A stretch of 64,000 nt of DNA from Acidisphaera sp. S103. Its GTDB lineage: Bacteria > Pseudomonadota > Alphaproteobacteria > Acetobacterales > Acetobacteraceae. The stretch is taken from positions 327,111 to 391,110 of the forward strand of contig NZ_LMUJ01000048.1 in NCBI RefSeq assembly GCF_009765975.1. Reading direction: 5' to 3'. Below, piece by piece: positions 1 to 8,789 of this stretch (position 1 is its first letter; each line of letters starts with the position of its first letter). A model generated the notes under the pieces. That model made no database searches. It saw only the letters and a list, made by a program, of their open reading frames with translations, and had not been told where the DNA came from. Both the position numbers and the translations under genes were made by a program.

Positions 1-1
1 G

Positions 2-406
2 ATGAAATCCCGCGACACCTTCGCCCCCATCGGCCCGTACCTGGTGACCAAGGACGAAATCGCCAATCCGCAGAAGCTGCCGATCAACCTGTGGGTGAAC
101 GGCGACCTGAAGCAGTCTTTCAACACCGACGACATGGCCCACAACATCGGCCGCTGTATCGAATGGGCAACGTCGATCCACACGTTGGAACCCGGCGACA
201 TCCTCGCCACCGGCACCAACCATCGCGGCCTGTCCAGCTTCATGGATGGCGACGTCGTCGAACTGGAAACCCAAGGCCTTGGCAAGCTGCGCTTCAATAT
301 CCGAGACGAATTGAAACGCACCTGGTCACGCGAAACCCGCCTCGACCGGCAGAAGAAGAACCAGGAAGGTCCAACCCCGCAAATCGGCGGCAAATACGCA
401 AAGTAA
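2..406 (+). CDS. Fumarylacetoacetate hydrolase family protein, C-terminal part (cut by window edge)
   Basis: The visible 134 residues are the C-terminal half of an FAH-fold hydrolase/isomerase. The stretch DTFAPIGPYLVTKDEI, the following LWVNGDLKQ, and GDILATGT are typical of the FAH catalytic domain that carries out metal-dependent C-C bond hydrolysis of beta-diketo acids or acylpyruvates. The reading frame is open at base 1, so the internal ATG at 2 is not the true start and the metal-binding EHE-type residues lie outside the window. The tail after RDELKRTW is Lys/Arg/Gln-rich and unremarkable. An esterase starts 18 bp downstream on the same strand with a good ribosome site, so the two are probably co-transcribed. 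The substrate cannot be inferred. Confidence 0.85.
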   Translation: MKSRDTFAPIGPYLVTKDEIANPQKLPINLWVNGDLKQSFNTDDMAHNIGRCIEWATSIHTLEPGDILATGTNHRGLSSFMDGDVVELETQGLGKLRFNIRDELKRTWSRETRLDRQKKNQEGPTPQIGGKYAK

Positions 407-424
407 CAAACGAAAGGATCGACC

Positions 425-1315
425 ATGGCCGACCCCGAAATCGCCAAACTGCGCGCCACGATCGCCGCTCGCCCCCGGGCAACGGAAATCGCCCAGATGC
501 GCCTCGATTCCGACGCGCGGGGGTTGGCCTTCGGTTTGGCGGCCGACGTAACCGTGCAGCCGGTGAACGCCAACGGTGTCAAGGCGGAATGGACCTCGAC
601 ACCGAGCGCAGATCCCGCCAACGCCATCCTGTATCTACACGGTGGCGGCTATGTGATCTGCTCACTGGACAGCCACCGTCATTTGGCGGCCGAAGTCGGC
701 CGGGCCTCTGGCGCCAGGACACTCGCAATCGACTACCGCCTGGCACCGGAGCATCCGTTCCCCGCGCCGGTGGAAGATGCCGTCGCAGCCTATCGCTACA
801 TGCTGGACAGCGGCCTTCAACCAAAACACATAGCCTTCGCCGGCGACAGTGCCGGTGGAGGCCTGGTGATCGCCGCCATGCTGGCCGCCCGCGACGCCGG
901 CCTGCCGCTGCCCGGCTGCGGCTGGTGCATCTCCCCCTGGGTAGACATGCAGGCCACAGGCGCATCTTTCATCGACCGAGCCGAAACCGACCCGACAGTG
1001 CAGAAGGCCACGATCCAAATGATGGCCGGATTGTATCTCGGCGGCGCCGATCCGCGCCATCCGCATGCCTCACCGATTCACGGCGACTTACGTGGCTTTC
1101 CGCCGCTAGTGATCCAGGTCGGATCGGTTGAAACCTTGCTGGACGACTCCATTGCGCTCGCCCGCAAGGCCGGCACGGCGGATGTCCCCGTCGATCTGCA
1201 GATATGGCCCGAAATGATCCACATCTGGCACATCTTCTTCCCGGTCCTCTCGGCCGCAAGACGAGCCATCGCGGCCGGCGGCCTGTTCGTGCGCAACACC
1301 ATCCGGCCGGAGTAG
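425..1315 (+). CDS. Alpha/beta hydrolase, hormone-sensitive-lipase type esterase
   Basis: A 296-residue cytoplasmic esterase. The oxyanion-hole motif HGGG is at about residues 72-75, the family motif DYRLAPEHPFPAPVED follows near 103, and the nucleophile elbow GDSAGGG puts the catalytic serine at about 142; an Asp in LLDDS and a His in the MIHIWHIF segment near the end complete a plausible triad. This is the HSL/family IV pattern seen in short-chain carboxylesterases. It has no signal peptide. The start has AAAGGA just upstream, and it follows the FAH gene by 18 bp, suggesting an operon for breakdown of an ester- or keto-acid-containing compound. The substrate is unknown. Confidence 0.9.
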   Translation: MADPEIAKLRATIAARPRATEIAQMRLDSDARGLAFGLAADVTVQPVNANGVKAEWTSTPSADPANAILYLHGGGYVICSLDSHRHLAAEVGRASGARTLAIDYRLAPEHPFPAPVEDAVAAYRYMLDSGLQPKHIAFAGDSAGGGLVIAAMLAARDAGLPLPGCGWCISPWVDMQATGASFIDRAETDPTVQKATIQMMAGLYLGGADPRHPHASPIHGDLRGFPPLVIQVGSVETLLDDSIALARKAGTADVPVDLQIWPEMIHIWHIFFPVLSAARRAIAAGGLFVRNTIRPE

Positions 1316-1319
1316 ACGC

Positions 1320-2483
1320 TTACTCCGCCGCCATCCGGGACTGCCCGACGGCCTTCGCCTTCACCACCACCTTGATCGCATCGTCGATGCGTTCCCGAGC
1401 ATAGCGCAGCGCCGTCGTCAAATCGGCCAGCGGGAACGTGTGCGTGTGGATTTTCGTCGCGTCGAACCGCTTCTGCCGCATGAAGGCTTCGGCACGATGC
1501 GTCGCACTTTTGCCCTCGCCGCGAATGCCATACAGGTAGATATTGTTGCGAACGATATTAGCGATATCGATCGTCGCCGGGTCATGCGGGAACGCCGCCA
1601 GGCAGATCCGCCCGCCGCGGTTCAGCATCGAAGCCGCCTCATTGATCGCATTCGGCGCACCCGAACACTCGATCACATAATCCACACCCTTGCCGCCGTT
1701 CAGCCGGCGCACCGCCTCAACCACATCTTCAACCCGAGCATTCACGACATGATCCGCCCCAAGCTCGACACCCATCTTCAACCGGTTGTCGCGCGTGCCG
1801 GTCAGGATCACCGGAGAAGCCCCGAGCGCCTTGGCGACCGCCACCGCCATCAGCCCGATTGGCCCAGGCCCGGTCACAACCACGCTCTCACCCGCCACCA
1901 GTCCGCCCAGTTCGGTCAGCCCGTACATCGCGGTGCCAGCGGTCACCACCAGCGTCGCCTCTTCATCGGACATACTGTCCTCGATATGAATCAGCGTGTT
2001 GATATGGTTCACCGCATATTCGGCGAAACCGCCATCGGTGGTGAAGCCGTTGGCGCGATGGCCCTTGTTCACGTCGCCATAGTTCAGGCCGTAGTTATGG
2101 CACGACGTGTACATGCCCTCACGGCACCGCTTGCACTGCCCGCAACCGGCATGGATCTCGACCGTCACCCGATCGCCGATCGCGTACTCGTCAACACCGG
2201 CGCCCAGCGCCACGACAGTGCCCATATATTCGTGGCCGGGCGTGAACCGCTTGTTGAACGGCATGCCGCCTTCGATCATCGCCGGCGGACCATGATAAAT
2301 GATCTCCAGGTCGGTCGCACAAATCGCAACCGCATCGATCCGCACCAGCACTTCCGCCCGACCCGGCACCGGCGTCGGCTTTTCGCTAAAACTCAACTGG
2401 CCCGGATCGCCCAGCACCCACGCCTTCATCGTCTCCGGAACCGGAAAGTCCCGCTCGGTCTTCACGTTGGGATGGCTGTACAT
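1320..2483 (-). CDS. Zinc-dependent medium-chain alcohol dehydrogenase
   Basis: NAD(P)-dependent alcohol/polyol dehydrogenase of the MDR superfamily, 387 residues. Catalytic zinc ligands are visible as Cys55 (ICATD) and His84-Glu85 (GHEY); the four structural-zinc cysteines are at about 114, 117, 120 and 128 (CGQCKRC...SC); the Rossmann motif GPGPIGLMAV follows near 205. The frame stays open upstream into the divergent SDR gene, but the start at 2483 is preceded by AGGAG at 6-nt spacing and gives the usual N-terminus. It is divergent from the SDR at 2587, and the pair share a 103-bp promoter region. Its tail-to-tail neighbour is the HSL esterase, 4 bp away. Specificity cannot be read from sequence. 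Confidence 0.92.
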   Translation of the reverse strand: MYSHPNVKTERDFPVPETMKAWVLGDPGQLSFSEKPTPVPGRAEVLVRIDAVAICATDLEIIYHGPPAMIEGGMPFNKRFTPGHEYMGTVVALGAGVDEYAIGDRVTVEIHAGCGQCKRCREGMYTSCHNYGLNYGDVNKGHRANGFTTDGGFAEYAVNHINTLIHIEDSMSDEEATLVVTAGTAMYGLTELGGLVAGESVVVTGPGPIGLMAVAVAKALGASPVILTGTRDNRLKMGVELGADHVVNARVEDVVEAVRRLNGGKGVDYVIECSGAPNAINEAASMLNRGGRICLAAFPHDPATIDIANIVRNNIYLYGIRGEGKSATHRAEAFMRQKRFDATKIHTHTFPLADLTTALRYARERIDDAIKVVVKAKAVGQSRMAAE

Positions 2484-2586
2484 CGGCATCTCCTGTGTCC
2501 CCGTTGTCCCCGCCATATCACGCGCGTACAATCGACAGCAACAGCAGCCGGAAGTTGCTGTCAGAACATAAAAAGGAAACTGATCC

Positions 2587-3498
2587 ATGGATGTTCGCTT
2601 TGATGACCGCGTGGCGATCGTCACCGGAGCCGGCGCCGGCCTCGGCCGCCAGCACGCTTTGCTGCTCGCCTCGCGCGGCGCCAAAGTCGTTGTAAACGAC
2701 CCCGGCGGAGCGGTTGATGGCACCGGCGGCGCCAACGCGGCAGCCGATGCGGTGGTGGCGCAAATCAAGGCAGCCGGCGGCCAGGCCGTCGCCAGCTATG
2801 CCTCCGTCGCCGAGGAAGCCGCCGCCCAAACCATCATCGACACGGCAATCAAAACCTGGGGCCGCCTGGACATCCTGGTCAACAACGCCGGCATCCTGCG
2901 CGACAAGGCGTTCAACAACATGACGATGGCGGACTACGAGTTCGTCAATCAGGTGCATCACTTTGGCACCGCCTACTGCATCAAGGCGGCCTGGCCCATC
3001 ATGCGCAAGCAGTCCTACGGCCGCATCGTCGTCACCACCTCCGGTTCCGGCACGGTCGGCAATTTCGGCCAGGCCAACTACGGCGCCGCGAAAATGGCGG
3101 TGAACGGCCTGATCAATGTGCTGCGCCACGAAGGCGCCAAATACAACATCCGCTGCAACGCGATCTCGCCATCCGCCTACACCCGAATGACCGAATCACT
3201 CCTCCCGCCCGACATCGCCCCCTGGATGAAGCCCGAACTCGTTTCCCCCATGGTCGCCTGGCTGTGCAGCGAGGAATGCGACCAGAACGGAGAAATCATG
3301 GCCGCCACTGCCGGCGGCTACGCCCGTGTGCAGTATTTCGTGAGTGAAGGCGCCCAGTTCGACCCCGCCGAGTCCGTAACGATCGAGATGGTGCGCGATA
3401 GTCTTGACCGTATTCGCGACCTGTCCGATGCCAAACCGTATTTCGGTATGATGGGCAACGTCGTGGAAAAACTGCGCGAAATGGGACGCATCAAGTAG
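2587..3498 (+). CDS. SDR family oxidoreductase, 3-hydroxyacyl-CoA dehydrogenase-like
   Basis: A 303-residue short-chain dehydrogenase. TGAGAGLG at 13-20 is the cofactor loop, NNAG is present, and YGAAK carries the catalytic Tyr and Lys. The N-terminal pattern with VVVNDPGG...DGTGG and the long C-terminal extension resemble the dehydrogenase domain of peroxisomal multifunctional enzyme type 2, which oxidises 3-hydroxyacyl-CoA. NAD use is suggested by the Asp after the second beta strand (VNDP). The start has AAAAGGAAAC upstream. It precedes an MFS carrier by 78 bp on the same strand. The acyl-CoA substrate is inference from family resemblance only. Confidence 0.9.
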   Translation: MDVRFDDRVAIVTGAGAGLGRQHALLLASRGAKVVVNDPGGAVDGTGGANAAADAVVAQIKAAGGQAVASYASVAEEAAAQTIIDTAIKTWGRLDILVNNAGILRDKAFNNMTMADYEFVNQVHHFGTAYCIKAAWPIMRKQSYGRIVVTTSGSGTVGNFGQANYGAAKMAVNGLINVLRHEGAKYNIRCNAISPSAYTRMTESLLPPDIAPWMKPELVSPMVAWLCSEECDQNGEIMAATAGGYARVQYFVSEGAQFDPAESVTIEMVRDSLDRIRDLSDAKPYFGMMGNVVEKLREMGRIK

Positions 3499-3576
3499 CC
3501 ATTTCCAATCGCCACAAAACCTGACTAAGCTTCCCGACGGAGCGCGCCCCAGAGAGCAGCGCCCGCGGGAGGCAAC

Positions 3577-4902
3577 ATGGGACAGACGACGACGGCCAAC
3601 GGATGGGCGTGGGTTCGCGAAATCAGCCGCTATCAATGGATGGTGTTCCTGATCGCGTGGCTGGGATGGTCACTCGACAATACCGATTTCAGTCTGTTCG
3701 CCCTGGTGTTGCATCCGGCGATGACCGAGTTGATCGGCGGGCACCCGACCGCGGCAGATATTGGCCGGGTCGGCGGCTTCCTCAGCATGGCCGGCCTCCT
3801 CGGCTGGGCACTCGGCGGCTTCGTGTTCGGAATCCTCGGCGATTACTTCGGGCGGGTCAGAACGCTGATGTTCAGCGTCGTCCTGGTGGCCGTCTTCACC
3901 GCGCTGCAAGGCCTGACCCACAGCACCCTGACATTCGGCATCTGCCGCTTCTTCACCGGCGTTGGCACCGGCGCCGAAATCATCCTCGGCATCCCCCTGG
4001 TCGCCGAGGCATTCGCCGACATGCACCGCGCCAAGGTCCTGGGCATCATGATGACCGGCGGCGGCTTCGGCAGCCTGATCGGCGGCCAGCTTTTCGCGAT
4101 CGTCGGACCCTATGGCTGGCGCTACGTCATGTTCACCGGCGTGCTGCCGGCGATCATCCTGGTCCTGCTGCGCCGAGGCCTGGAAGAACCCGAACATTTC
4201 CAAGCCGTCGCCGCTCGGCGCAAGGCGATCCGGGCACAGCGGGAACAATCAGCGGCCGACCAGGCCTATCTACGCTTCACCCCGGCGCAACTGTTCTCGC
4301 CAGGACTGCGTTACGCCACGTTCATCGGGCTGCTGTTCTGCCTCGGCACCTTGCTGGCGATATGGACCAGTGCCATCTGGCTGCCGACTATCCAGGGACA
4401 ACTGCTGGCTCGCCAGGGCATCACCGGCCCGGCGGCGGCACCGTTCATCGGCCACGGCATGATGCTGTGGGGATTGGGCGGTATCATCGGCTACGCAACC
4501 TTCGGCTTCATCGCCGATGCGATGGGCCGCCGGGCGACCATCATCTTCTACAATGTCGGAACCATCGCGGTCGGGCTTTACATGTATCTGTGGGTGGATA
4601 CCTGGGATCTGTATCCATATTTGCTGCCGCTGTTCGGATATTTCGTGTTCGGTGTGTTCTCCGGCCACGCCGTCTACCTGCCCGAACTGTTCCCAACCCA
4701 TGTCCGCGCCACAGCCGTCTCCTTCTGCAACGGCTCCGGCCGCGTCGTCACCAGCTTCGGCCCGCTGGTCGCCGGCCTGCTGGTCGGGATCATGGGCGGC
4801 GCCTTCAACCAGGCCACCGCCATCATGACCTGCTTCGCCGGACTGAGTATCATCGCCGCCCTGCTGGGACGGGAAACAAAGGATGAAGTGCTACCGGAGT
4901 AA
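3577..4902 (+). CDS. MFS transporter, metabolite:H+ symporter type
   Basis: A 441-residue inner-membrane carrier with 12 predicted hydrophobic segments. The loop 2-3 signature GDYFGRVRT and the equivalent second-half motif ADAMGRRAT are both present, as are LPELFPTHVRAT near TM10-11, features of the aromatic-acid/sugar porter side of MFS. GGAGGCAAC supplies a ribosome site. It follows the SDR on the same strand and probably imports the compound processed by the nearby esterase, dehydrogenases and FAH hydrolase; that link is from position only. Confidence 0.9.
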   Translation: MGQTTTANGWAWVREISRYQWMVFLIAWLGWSLDNTDFSLFALVLHPAMTELIGGHPTAADIGRVGGFLSMAGLLGWALGGFVFGILGDYFGRVRTLMFSVVLVAVFTALQGLTHSTLTFGICRFFTGVGTGAEIILGIPLVAEAFADMHRAKVLGIMMTGGGFGSLIGGQLFAIVGPYGWRYVMFTGVLPAIILVLLRRGLEEPEHFQAVAARRKAIRAQREQSAADQAYLRFTPAQLFSPGLRYATFIGLLFCLGTLLAIWTSAIWLPTIQGQLLARQGITGPAAAPFIGHGMMLWGLGGIIGYATFGFIADAMGRRATIIFYNVGTIAVGLYMYLWVDTWDLYPYLLPLFGYFVFGVFSGHAVYLPELFPTHVRATAVSFCNGSGRVVTSFGPLVAGLLVGIMGGAFNQATAIMTCFAGLSIIAALLGRETKDEVLPE

Positions 4903-4924
4903 CACCACCGCCGTCGCTCACCAC

Positions 4925-4982
4925 TCGTCATGTCGACGAAGGTCGACATCCACGCCTTCGACACGCAAAAGCGAAGGCGTGG
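4925..4982. repeat. Intergenic hairpin repeat (GTCAT...ATCCACGCC family), copy 1
   Basis: ATGTCGAC...GTCGACAT forms the first hairpin, and CCACGCCTTCG (4950-4960) pairs perfectly with CGAAGGCGTGG (4972-4982) as a second. It lies between the MFS gene and msrA. Confidence 0.8.
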
Positions 4983-5089
4983 ACAGCCACTGGCCAACGA
5001 CAATGTGCTGATACTCGAATTTCCTTTCGTTAATTCGTTAACGGCACCAGTTCGTGCTATTCCGCAATTGCGTTGTCAGGATCAGGCCC

Positions 5090-5779
5090 ATGGTCAAACC
5101 CTCACTTGTCGCCACGGCCATATTGGCACTGACCGTCGGATTGGCCCACGCCGAGGGCGCCGAACACGCACTGCCCGTTCCCGCGGTGGATGAGGCAGCA
5201 ACCACCGGCCTGCAGACCGCCGTCTTCTCAGGCGGCTGCTTCTGGGGCGTTCAGGGCGTATTCGAACACGTGAACGGCGTCACCCGAGCAGTCTCCGGTT
5301 ACGCCGGCGGCCACGTCGCCAACCCGAGCTACGAACAAGTCAGTTCAGGCGCCACCGGCCACGCGGAATCGGTCCGGGTGACCTTCGACCCCGCCAAGGT
5401 CAGCTACGGCACGCTGCTGCGCATCTTCTTTTCGGTCGCCCTGGACCCCACGCAGAAGGACCGGCAAGGTCCAGATTGGGGCACGCAATATCGCTCTGAA
5501 TTGTTTGTGAACGGTCCGGACCAGGAACGCGTCGCGAAAGCTTATATTGCCCAGCTTGACGCCGCGCATGTCTTCAGCACGCCAATCGCCACGCGCGTCG
5601 ATCCTGCCGGTCCATTCTACCCCGCCGAGGCGTACCATCAGGACTATCTCGACCTGCACCCGGACCAGCCATACATCGCCATCAACGACATCCCGAAGGT
5701 CGAGGCGTTGCAGACGTTGTTCCCCAACAACTGGCAGCCCACACCGGTCAAGGTCGGTAAACTGGCCTCAACCGACTGA
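5090..5779 (+). CDS. msrA: Peptide-methionine (S)-S-oxide reductase MsrA, exported
   Basis: Repairs methionine-S-sulfoxide in proteins. The catalytic signature GGCFWG (Cys nucleophile) is followed by the family run VNGVTRAVSGYAGG, YEQVSSG.TGHAE and YHQDYL. Residues 1-20 (MVKPSLVATAILALTVGLAHA region) look like a Sec signal peptide, so this copy is likely periplasmic, unlike most cytosolic MsrA. The start at 5090 was chosen because it begins the signal peptide and has AGGATCAGG upstream; a GTG at 5054 would only add a poor leader. The matching (R)-specific enzyme msrB lies 2.4 kb away on the other strand and has no signal peptide. Confidence 0.95.
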   Translation: MVKPSLVATAILALTVGLAHAEGAEHALPVPAVDEAATTGLQTAVFSGGCFWGVQGVFEHVNGVTRAVSGYAGGHVANPSYEQVSSGATGHAESVRVTFDPAKVSYGTLLRIFFSVALDPTQKDRQGPDWGTQYRSELFVNGPDQERVAKAYIAQLDAAHVFSTPIATRVDPAGPFYPAEAYHQDYLDLHPDQPYIAINDIPKVEALQTLFPNNWQPTPVKVGKLASTD

Positions 5780-5780
5780 A

Positions 5781-6626
5781 TCACCCCTTCAAAAACGCTT
5801 CGAATTCCTCTTTGTAATCCGGGTGCCAACGCGACAACGGCGCCCGGTTCTCCGTGATGTCCTGCGCGCCCCACAGAATCCGCTTGTTGTCGATCTCGGT
5901 CGTCACCTCATTATCCGGGCAGATGATGTAGAAATCCCGCCGGTTCACCCGCTCGACCATCACATCCACCACCTGCTCCGGCGTCCAGGCACCCGGCGGC
6001 TTTTCCGTCCGGTTCCGTCGTGTCATTCCGGTGAACGTAGACCCCGGCACCAGCAGATGCGCCGAAATCCGAGCGCCCTCTTCATTCCGAAGACTGTGGG
6101 CCAGCGCCTCGGTCAGCACCTTCACCCCCGCCTTGCTGACATTGTAAGCAGTATCGCCCGGCGGGCACGTAATGCCCTGTTTTGACCCCGTATTGACGAT
6201 GGCACATTCGTTACGCTGAGCCAGCATGGACGGCGTGAACGTTTGCACGCCATTGATGACGCCCCAAAGATTCACCTCCAGCACACGCCGCCAACGATCG
6301 ATATGTTCGTATGGCCCGCCACCAGGCGAAGTGCCGGCATTGTTCATCAACACCGCGACCTCCCCAAACCGAGCATAAGCCGCATCCCGCAACGCCTGAA
6401 CCGACTCCACCCGACTGACATCCGTCGCCACGGTCAGCACCGCATCCCGCCCGGAAACCGCAACCACACTCTCCGCGGCCCGCTCCAGCGCGTCCGCCGA
6501 AAGATCGGCCAGACAAACCTTCAGCCCCATCGAGGCAAACCGCACAGCCGCGGCCAGGCCGATGCCGCTGGCCGCACCGGTGATGACCGCAACGCGGCCG
6601 GCTTGCAGGGCAGGGTGGTCGGTCAT
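5781..6626 (-). CDS. SDR family NAD(P)-dependent oxidoreductase
   Basis: Classical SDR of 281 residues: TGAASGIG cofactor loop near residue 16, NNAGTSPGG, and YNVSK with catalytic Tyr/Lys. The Asp in CLADLS after the second strand suggests NAD preference. The C-terminal part (YIICPDNEVTTEIDNKRILWGAQDI) is longer than in minimal SDRs. It ends 1 bp from msrA, tail to tail, and is divergent from the ALDH at 6731 across a gap that holds a Mo-box-like palindrome 39 bp before its start. Substrate unknown. Confidence 0.9.
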   Translation of the reverse strand: MTDHPALQAGRVAVITGAASGIGLAAAVRFASMGLKVCLADLSADALERAAESVVAVSGRDAVLTVATDVSRVESVQALRDAAYARFGEVAVLMNNAGTSPGGGPYEHIDRWRRVLEVNLWGVINGVQTFTPSMLAQRNECAIVNTGSKQGITCPPGDTAYNVSKAGVKVLTEALAHSLRNEEGARISAHLLVPGSTFTGMTRRNRTEKPPGAWTPEQVVDVMVERVNRRDFYIICPDNEVTTEIDNKRILWGAQDITENRAPLSRWHPDYKEEFEAFLKG

Positions 6627-6665
6627 CGATAAAACTCCTTCGCCGAGGGACGGCCCTTGGCCGTC

Positions 6666-6689
6666 CGTGATATCCAGGACTATATAACG
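6666..6689. promoter_or_regulatory. Mo-box-like palindrome, site 1 (SDR/ALDH divergent promoter)
   Basis: Halves CGTGATAT and ATATAACG with 8 bp between them (CCAGGACT). The right half is an exact match to the consensus half. It sits 41 bp before the ALDH start and 39 bp before the divergent SDR. Confidence 0.6.
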
Positions 6690-6730
6690 CAGGAAGCCTC
6701 GGGCACGAGGCCGGTCAGGAGGATTACAGC

Positions 6731-8161
6731 ATGGAACACGAACGGCAGCACTACGTGAACGGGGCCTGGGTCGACCCGCTGCAACCTACGCTGCTGGACG
6801 TCGTCGATCCGTCTACCGAGGAAGCCTTCACGCAGATCGCCGTCGGCGGTCCCAAGGACGTCGATCGCGCCGTCGCTGCCGCCAAGGCCGCATTCCCGTC
6901 GTTCTCCCGCACCTCACGCAACGACCGGCTGGATCTGCTGAAAGCCATCCTCTCCGAATACAACAAGCGCAAGCAGGACATCGGCGAGGTCCTGTCCCGC
7001 GAAATGGGCGCCCCGGTCGCCTTCGCCGTGCAGCGGCAGGCCGGCACCGGCACCGCCCACCTGACGCGCATGATCCAGGTCCTCGAAACCTACAAGTTCG
7101 AAGACGTCGAAGGCTCCACCCTGATCGCTCGCGAACCAATTGGCGTCGTCGGCCTGATCACCCCCTGGAACTGGCCGATCAACCAGATCGTCTGCAAGGT
7201 CGCACCGGGCATCGCCGCCGGCTGCACCATGGTGCTGAAACCGTCGGAAGTCGCACCGCTGAACGCCATCATCTGGTCCGAGATCATGCACGCCGCCGGC
7301 GTTCCAGCCGGTGTCTACAACATGGTCCAGGGCGAAGGTGGCGTCGTTGGTGAAGCCATGTCGTCTCATCCTGACATCGACATGATGTCGTTCACCGGCT
7401 CGACCCGCGCCGGCATCCTGGTGGCACAGGCGGCGGCGAAGACGGTGAAGCGGGTCTCCCAGGAACTGGGCGGCAAGTCCGCCAACATCCTGCTGCCGGA
7501 CGTCGATTTCCAGACCGCCGTCACCAAGGGCGTGCTGGGAATGATGGGCAACAGCGGCCAGTCCTGCAACGCGCCCACGCGCATGTTCGTCCCCGCTGAC
7601 CGGCATGAGGAGGTCAAGGCCATCGCCAAGGCCGCCGCCGAACGCGTCGTCGTCGGCAATGTCACTGACGACAAGACGACGATCGGCCCGGTCGTCAGCG
7701 AAGTGCAGTTCAACAAAATCCAACGCCTGATCCAGGCCGGCATCGACGAAGGCGCGGAAGTGGTGGCCGGCGGTGTCGGCCGTCCGGAAAACCTCAACCG
7801 AGGCTATTTCGTTCGCCCAACGGTATTCGCCGGCGTGCGCAACGACATGACCATCGCGCGCGAGGAAATCTTCGGGCCGGTTCTGTCGATCCTGCCCTAC
7901 AAGGACGAAGCCGACGCCATCCGCCTGGCCAACGAAACCGTCTACGGCCTGGCGGCTTACGTGCAATCCGGCGACATCAAGAACGCACGCCGCGTCGCGG
8001 CCGAGATGCGCGCCGGCAATGTGTTCGTGAACTATCCGTCCAGCGACACAGCCGCACCGTTCGGCGGCTACAAACAGTCCGGCAACGGCCGCGAATACGG
8101 CAAGTGGGCACTGGACGACTTCACCGAGATCAAGGCGGTGATCGGCTACGAAGCCGCGTAA
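6731..8161 (+). CDS. Aldehyde dehydrogenase family protein (ALDH 1)
   Basis: NAD(P)-dependent oxidation of an aldehyde to its acid, cytoplasmic; 476 residues, slightly short for the family but complete. TPWNWP near 145, FTGSTRAG at 221, general base Glu245 in QELGGKS, and catalytic Cys279 in NSGQSCNAPTR are all present, with EEIFGPVLS and FGGYKQSGNGRE toward the end. AGGAGGATTACAGC before the ATG is a strong ribosome site. It is a single-gene unit bounded by a Mo-box-like site upstream and a perfect 11-bp hairpin terminator after the stop. Cysteine context resembles broad-specificity betaine/semialdehyde types; the substrate is open. Confidence 0.95.
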   Translation: MEHERQHYVNGAWVDPLQPTLLDVVDPSTEEAFTQIAVGGPKDVDRAVAAAKAAFPSFSRTSRNDRLDLLKAILSEYNKRKQDIGEVLSREMGAPVAFAVQRQAGTGTAHLTRMIQVLETYKFEDVEGSTLIAREPIGVVGLITPWNWPINQIVCKVAPGIAAGCTMVLKPSEVAPLNAIIWSEIMHAAGVPAGVYNMVQGEGGVVGEAMSSHPDIDMMSFTGSTRAGILVAQAAAKTVKRVSQELGGKSANILLPDVDFQTAVTKGVLGMMGNSGQSCNAPTRMFVPADRHEEVKAIAKAAAERVVVGNVTDDKTTIGPVVSEVQFNKIQRLIQAGIDEGAEVVAGGVGRPENLNRGYFVRPTVFAGVRNDMTIAREEIFGPVLSILPYKDEADAIRLANETVYGLAAYVQSGDIKNARRVAAEMRAGNVFVNYPSSDTAAPFGGYKQSGNGREYGKWALDDFTEIKAVIGYEAA

Positions 8162-8169
8162 CGAACAGA

Positions 8170-8197
8170 TTCCGGGCAGGTCGCGGCCTGCCCGGAA
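8170..8197. terminator. Bidirectional hairpin terminator between ALDH 1 and msrB
   Basis: TTCCGGGCAGG (8170-8180), loop TCGCGG, CCTGCCCGGAA (8187-8197): an 11-bp perfect stem in the 41-bp gap between two converging stop codons. No long T run follows on either strand. Confidence 0.75.
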
Positions 8198-8202
8198 CCA
8201 GC

Positions 8203-8604
8203 CTAATCCGGCGTGAAATCCATCGCGACACCGTTGATGCAGTAGCGTTGGTACGTCGGCGGCGGGCCGTCGTCGAACACATGCCCCAGATGACTGCCGC
8301 AGGTCGCGCAATGCACCTCGGTGCGGATCATTCCAAGGCTTCGATCGACCGTCGTCTCCACCGCCCCCTCGATCGGATCGTTGAAGCTCGGCCATCCGGT
8401 TCCGCTCTCAAACTTCAGCTTCGTCTCGAACAGCGGCGTCTCGCAGCCCGCACAAGTGAAGCGGCCGGCCCGCTTTTCCGCCAGCAAGGCGCAACTGCCC
8501 GGCGCCTCGGTGCCATGGGAACGCATCACGTAGTATTGCTCCGGCGTCAAAATACGACGCCATTCCGCATCGCTATGGGTGACAGGGTAGGTCTTCACGG
8601 ACAT
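8203..8604 (-). CDS. msrB: Peptide-methionine (R)-S-oxide reductase MsrB
   Basis: Reduces methionine-R-sulfoxide, the partner activity of MsrA. The 133-residue protein has the two zinc-binding pairs CAGC and CATC, GTGWPSF, and the catalytic cysteine in RYCINGVA near residue 123. There is no signal peptide, so it should act in the cytosol. HIS/Asn residues around GHVFDDGPPPT are typical. Its promoter region faces modA (185-bp gap). Finding both msr genes within 3.5 kb but on opposite strands and with different predicted location suggests separate regulation. Confidence 0.96.
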   Translation of the reverse strand: MSVKTYPVTHSDAEWRRILTPEQYYVMRSHGTEAPGSCALLAEKRAGRFTCAGCETPLFETKLKFESGTGWPSFNDPIEGAVETTVDRSLGMIRTEVHCATCGSHLGHVFDDGPPPTYQRYCINGVAMDFTPD

Positions 8605-8757
8605 GTTTGCTTCCTTCTCGCTATCCGAAAGTTGGTGGGGGCAGCGTGGGACACAAGACGCGCCCTGTTATCCTAACCGGCACAGGCATCGACTGTCCGC
8701 CCCGTCATGCCCCCGGGTCAATCCCGTCGGCGCGCCGAACATTCGCGCTGCCGATGC

Positions 8758-8781
8758 ATCTATACCGAAACGGATGAAACC
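8758..8781. promoter_or_regulatory. Weak Mo-box-like sequence before modA
   Basis: ATCTATAC, 8-bp spacer CGAAACGG, ATGAAACC, ending 8 bp before the modA ATG. It keeps the 8-8-8 geometry but the right half fits poorly, so it is only a candidate. Confidence 0.25.
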
Positions 8782-8789
8782 ATTATAGA

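Noticed and set aside
2511..2534. CGCCATAT..ACAATCG in the ADH/SDR divergent promoter as a Mo-box
   Set aside because: Only the left half is close to consensus; the right half matches no better than chance.
6914..8395. 493-codon open frame on the minus strand opposite ALDH 1
   Set aside because: It is the antisense of a clear ALDH, rich in His/Asp/Gly as expected from reversed GC-rich codons, and has no recognisable motif.
8701..8745. Hairpin repeat copy near GTCATGCCCCCGGGTC
   Set aside because: It has the GTCATGCC start but no pairing right arm and no ATCCACGC end.
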